6,686 nucleotides of DNA from a bacterium (GTDB lineage: Bacteria > Pseudomonadota > Alphaproteobacteria > Caulobacterales > Hyphomonadaceae): the NCBI GenBank assembly GCA_030824255.1, contig JAVBYB010000556.1, positions 1-6,686 on the forward strand, written 5' to 3'. Positions 5,272 through 6,686 of the stretch are shown here, in pieces. The translations under genes were made by a program, and so were the position numbers. The stretch's first letter is position 1, and each line of letters begins with the position of its first letter. The notes below the pieces were generated by a model that saw only the letters and a program-made list of their open reading frames with translations, was not told the origin of the DNA and made no database searches.

Positions 5272-6686
5272 CCGAACAGGTGCCAGCCCTGCTGATCCGG
5301 TGAGAGGGCAGGCGCGGCAAGAGAAGCGGGATCGGCGTCCGCCAATGGCGCGGCGCCGGCGGGCATATCAACCCGTGCGTTCCACTGATCGAGCGTGAGC
5401 CCTGCCACGTCGAGGGCGACGAAGTTTCCGCCGGCATAGCCGAGCAGGGTGTCATCGACCTGGCCATCGCCATCGGCGTCGATGACGAAGAAGCCCGACC
5501 ATGTGTGGCCGCCGAGCGAGAAGCGGTCTTCCTCGGGTCTGAAATCGAAGGCGACATCCCAGCCTGCGGCTGCGCCGAGATCGAACGTGTCGGCCCCCGC
5601 GCCAGCGGTCAGAACATCAATGCCTGCGCCCCCGACCAGGCGATCGTCGCCGTCGCCGCCGACGAGCCAGTCATCGCCATCGCCGCCTTCGAGCCGGTCT
5701 GCGCCCGCATTGCCGATGAGCGCGTCATTGCCCGCAGCGCCGCGAAGCAGGTTGTCGGATGCGTTGCCGAAAATGGTGTCCGCGCCGAATCCGCCGTGTA
5801 CGCCCTCGATCGATTCCCAGAACACGTCCCACACGCCGGCGGCGGAATAAACGCCGGCCGGCATGTCGATCCAGAGGTTCGCGGTCTGCGAGGCATAGGA
5901 GGCGAGGTCAACGCCATCGCCGCCGAGCAGCACGTTGACGCCAGCGCCGCCTTCCAGGAGATCGTCGCCAGCGAGCCCGACGAGCCAGTCGTCGCCCGCG
6001 GCGCCGTGAACGCCATTCGCGCCATGATCGCCCACAAGCGTGTCGGCGAATGCGGAGCCTTCGAGGTTCTCGAACAGCAACAGGGTGTCGATGCCGGCGC
6101 CGAATGTATCCTGCGGCGTCGCGTAAAGCAGGCTGACCGTGACGCCGGCTGCAGCTCCGGCATAGCTGGCGATGTCTATGCCATCGCCGCCCTCCATCAG
6201 GTCGTCGCCCGCGCCGCCAAGGATGAGGTCATTCCCCTGTTCGCCGGCGAGGAGATCGTCGCCGTCGCCGCCGTCCAGCCAGTCATCTCCCAATCCGGCC
6301 ACGACGGCATCGTCGCCGCCGAGCGCCAGGATCGTGTCATTGCCGGCACCGGCGAGCATGATGTCGCGCATGATGTCGCCTTCGAAATGCTCCGCCGTGT
6401 CGTCGCCCGCCCACTGGCGCGCAAGATCGACGAGGCGATACTCGCCCCGCAAGTCACCGTTGTACCATTCGAAGCCCAGCGTTCCATCGCCCAGCGTGAC
6501 GAGGTTCGGGGACTTTCCTTCGCTGACAGCGATCGATGGCGTCAGGCGGTTGCCCTGCGCATCGAAGGCGGCGGCGCCGACGATCGTGTCGATGACGCCG
6601 TGCATCCACGTCACGACCAGTATGCCGTTCGGTAGTTCGGCAATCGCGGGGTTCGTCTGCGTTCCCACGCTGGCGTCTGAATTGGC
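5268..6686 (-). CDS. RTX calcium-binding nonapeptide-repeat protein, C-terminal 472 residues (5' end beyond window)
   Basis: This is a secreted protein of the RTX (hemolysin-type calcium-binding) class, probably exported by a type I system that recognises its C-terminus. The frame is open to the right edge; a GTG at 6668 is possible, but the six codons before it continue in frame and the sequence begins mid-repeat, so I treat it as 5'-partial. Numbering from the edge: two related segments of the 'NPAIAxLxNGxxVVTW' kind (12-26 and 58-74), as found in tandem in large RTX surface proteins. Then come three blocks of GGxGxDxLx nonapeptides (about 111-171, 218-261, 306-367), separated by two linkers beginning DIASYA/DLASYA and continuing through ENLEGSAFADTL or ESIEGVHGGFGADT. 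A non-repeat C-terminal domain follows, with an EF-hand-like DADGDGQVDD at 403-412 and a QWNARV segment, ending HLFG. Whether it is an adhesin, an enzyme or an S-layer-like protein depends on the missing N-terminal part. No secretion genes are in the window. Confidence 0.9.
   Translation of the reverse strand, partial: ANSDASVGTQTNPAIAELPNGILVVTWMHGVIDTIVGAAAFDAQGNRLTPSIAVSEGKSPNLVTLGDGTLGFEWYNGDLRGEYRLVDLARQWAGDDTAEHFEGDIMRDIMLAGAGNDTILALGGDDAVVAGLGDDWLDGGDGDDLLAGEQGNDLILGGAGDDLMEGGDGIDIASYAGAAAGVTVSLLYATPQDTFGAGIDTLLLFENLEGSAFADTLVGDHGANGVHGAAGDDWLVGLAGDDLLEGGAGVNVLLGGDGVDLASYASQTANLWIDMPAGVYSAAGVWDVFWESIEGVHGGFGADTIFGNASDNLLRGAAGNDALIGNAGADRLEGGDGDDWLVGGDGDDRLVGGAGIDVLTAGAGADTFDLGAAAGWDVAFDFRPEEDRFSLGGHTWSGFFVIDADGDGQVDDTLLGYAGGNFVALDVAGLTLDQWNARVDMPAGAAPLADADPASLAAPALSPDQQGWHLFG
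5586..5771 (-). repeat. RTX nonapeptide block C (C-terminal)
   Basis: This is the longest and most regular run of GGxGxDxLx units, including GGDGDDWLV and GGDGDDRLV back to back. Such runs fold into a calcium-filled parallel beta-roll after export. At DNA level it appears as repeated GCCATCGCCGCC-like strings. Confidence 0.85.
5904..6035 (-). repeat. RTX nonapeptide block B (middle)
   Basis: It encodes GAAGDDWLV, GLAGDDLLE and GGDGVDLAS-type units. Some units lack the full Gly/Asp pattern (GAGVNVLLG has Asn in place of Asp), so it is more degenerate than the other two blocks. Confidence 0.8.
6174..6356 (-). repeat. RTX nonapeptide block A (N-terminal of those visible)
   Basis: It encodes successive units such as GAGNDTILA, GLGDDWLDG, GGDGDDLLA and GGAGDDLME, the start of the calcium-binding beta-roll region. 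The block ends in GGDGIDIASYA, which opens the linker to block B. Confidence 0.85.

Noticed and set aside
5586..6356. Regularly spaced short repeats that could suggest a CRISPR array
   Set aside because: The repeats are in frame, about 27 bases apart and encode GGxGxDxLx; there are no unique spacers.
5505..6635. Plus-strand open frame (376 codons) opposite the RTX gene
   Set aside because: Its apparent internal repeats are just the reverse image of the nonapeptide-coding DNA.

Overview
The window looks like ordinary chromosome from a high-GC Gram-negative bacterium, most likely an alphaproteobacterium. The pyruvate kinase has the ADLQGPKLR-type sequence, and a tandem pair of beta-lactamase-fold lipoproteins would fit Caulobacterales/Hyphomonadales-like genomes. 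The taxonomic guess rests on protein style and base composition only. No rRNA, tRNA, CRISPR array, transposase or phage gene is visible.

Layout, left to right. (1) 1-1061, minus strand: the N-terminal 353 codons of pyruvate kinase, running off the left edge. (2) 1062-1774: about 700 bases with no convincing gene. It holds a 12-base palindrome near the pyk start, a run of hairpins that looks like a dispersed intergenic repeat, a 9-base inverted repeat around an AT-rich patch, and a strong rho-independent terminator serving the next gene. (3) 1775-3076 and 3188-4636, both minus strand: two paralogous serine hydrolases (class C beta-lactamase/EstB-like fold), each with a lipoprotein signal whose lipobox Cys is residue 25. 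A second intrinsic terminator separates them, so they are a tandem duplication rather than a simple operon. (4) 4637-4854: a divergent intergenic region with two short palindromes. (5) 4855-5271, plus strand: a YbaN/DUF454 family inner-membrane protein. (6) 5268-6686, minus strand: the C-terminal 472 residues of a secreted RTX (calcium-binding nonapeptide repeat) protein, running off the right edge. It converges on the DUF454 gene, and the two stop codons share one CTAG.

The genes do not form one pathway. Pyruvate kinase is central glycolysis. The two lipoproteins are probably periplasm-facing or outer-membrane hydrolases of unknown substrate. DUF454 is a small membrane protein of unknown role. 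The RTX protein is probably exported by a type I system encoded elsewhere. Large open frames antisense to all four minus-strand genes are by-products of GC-rich codon use. I see no clearly new system. The points most worth checking are the diverged active-site box in one hydrolase paralogue, a 15-base tandem repeat in its leader, and the hairpin-rich intergenic block.
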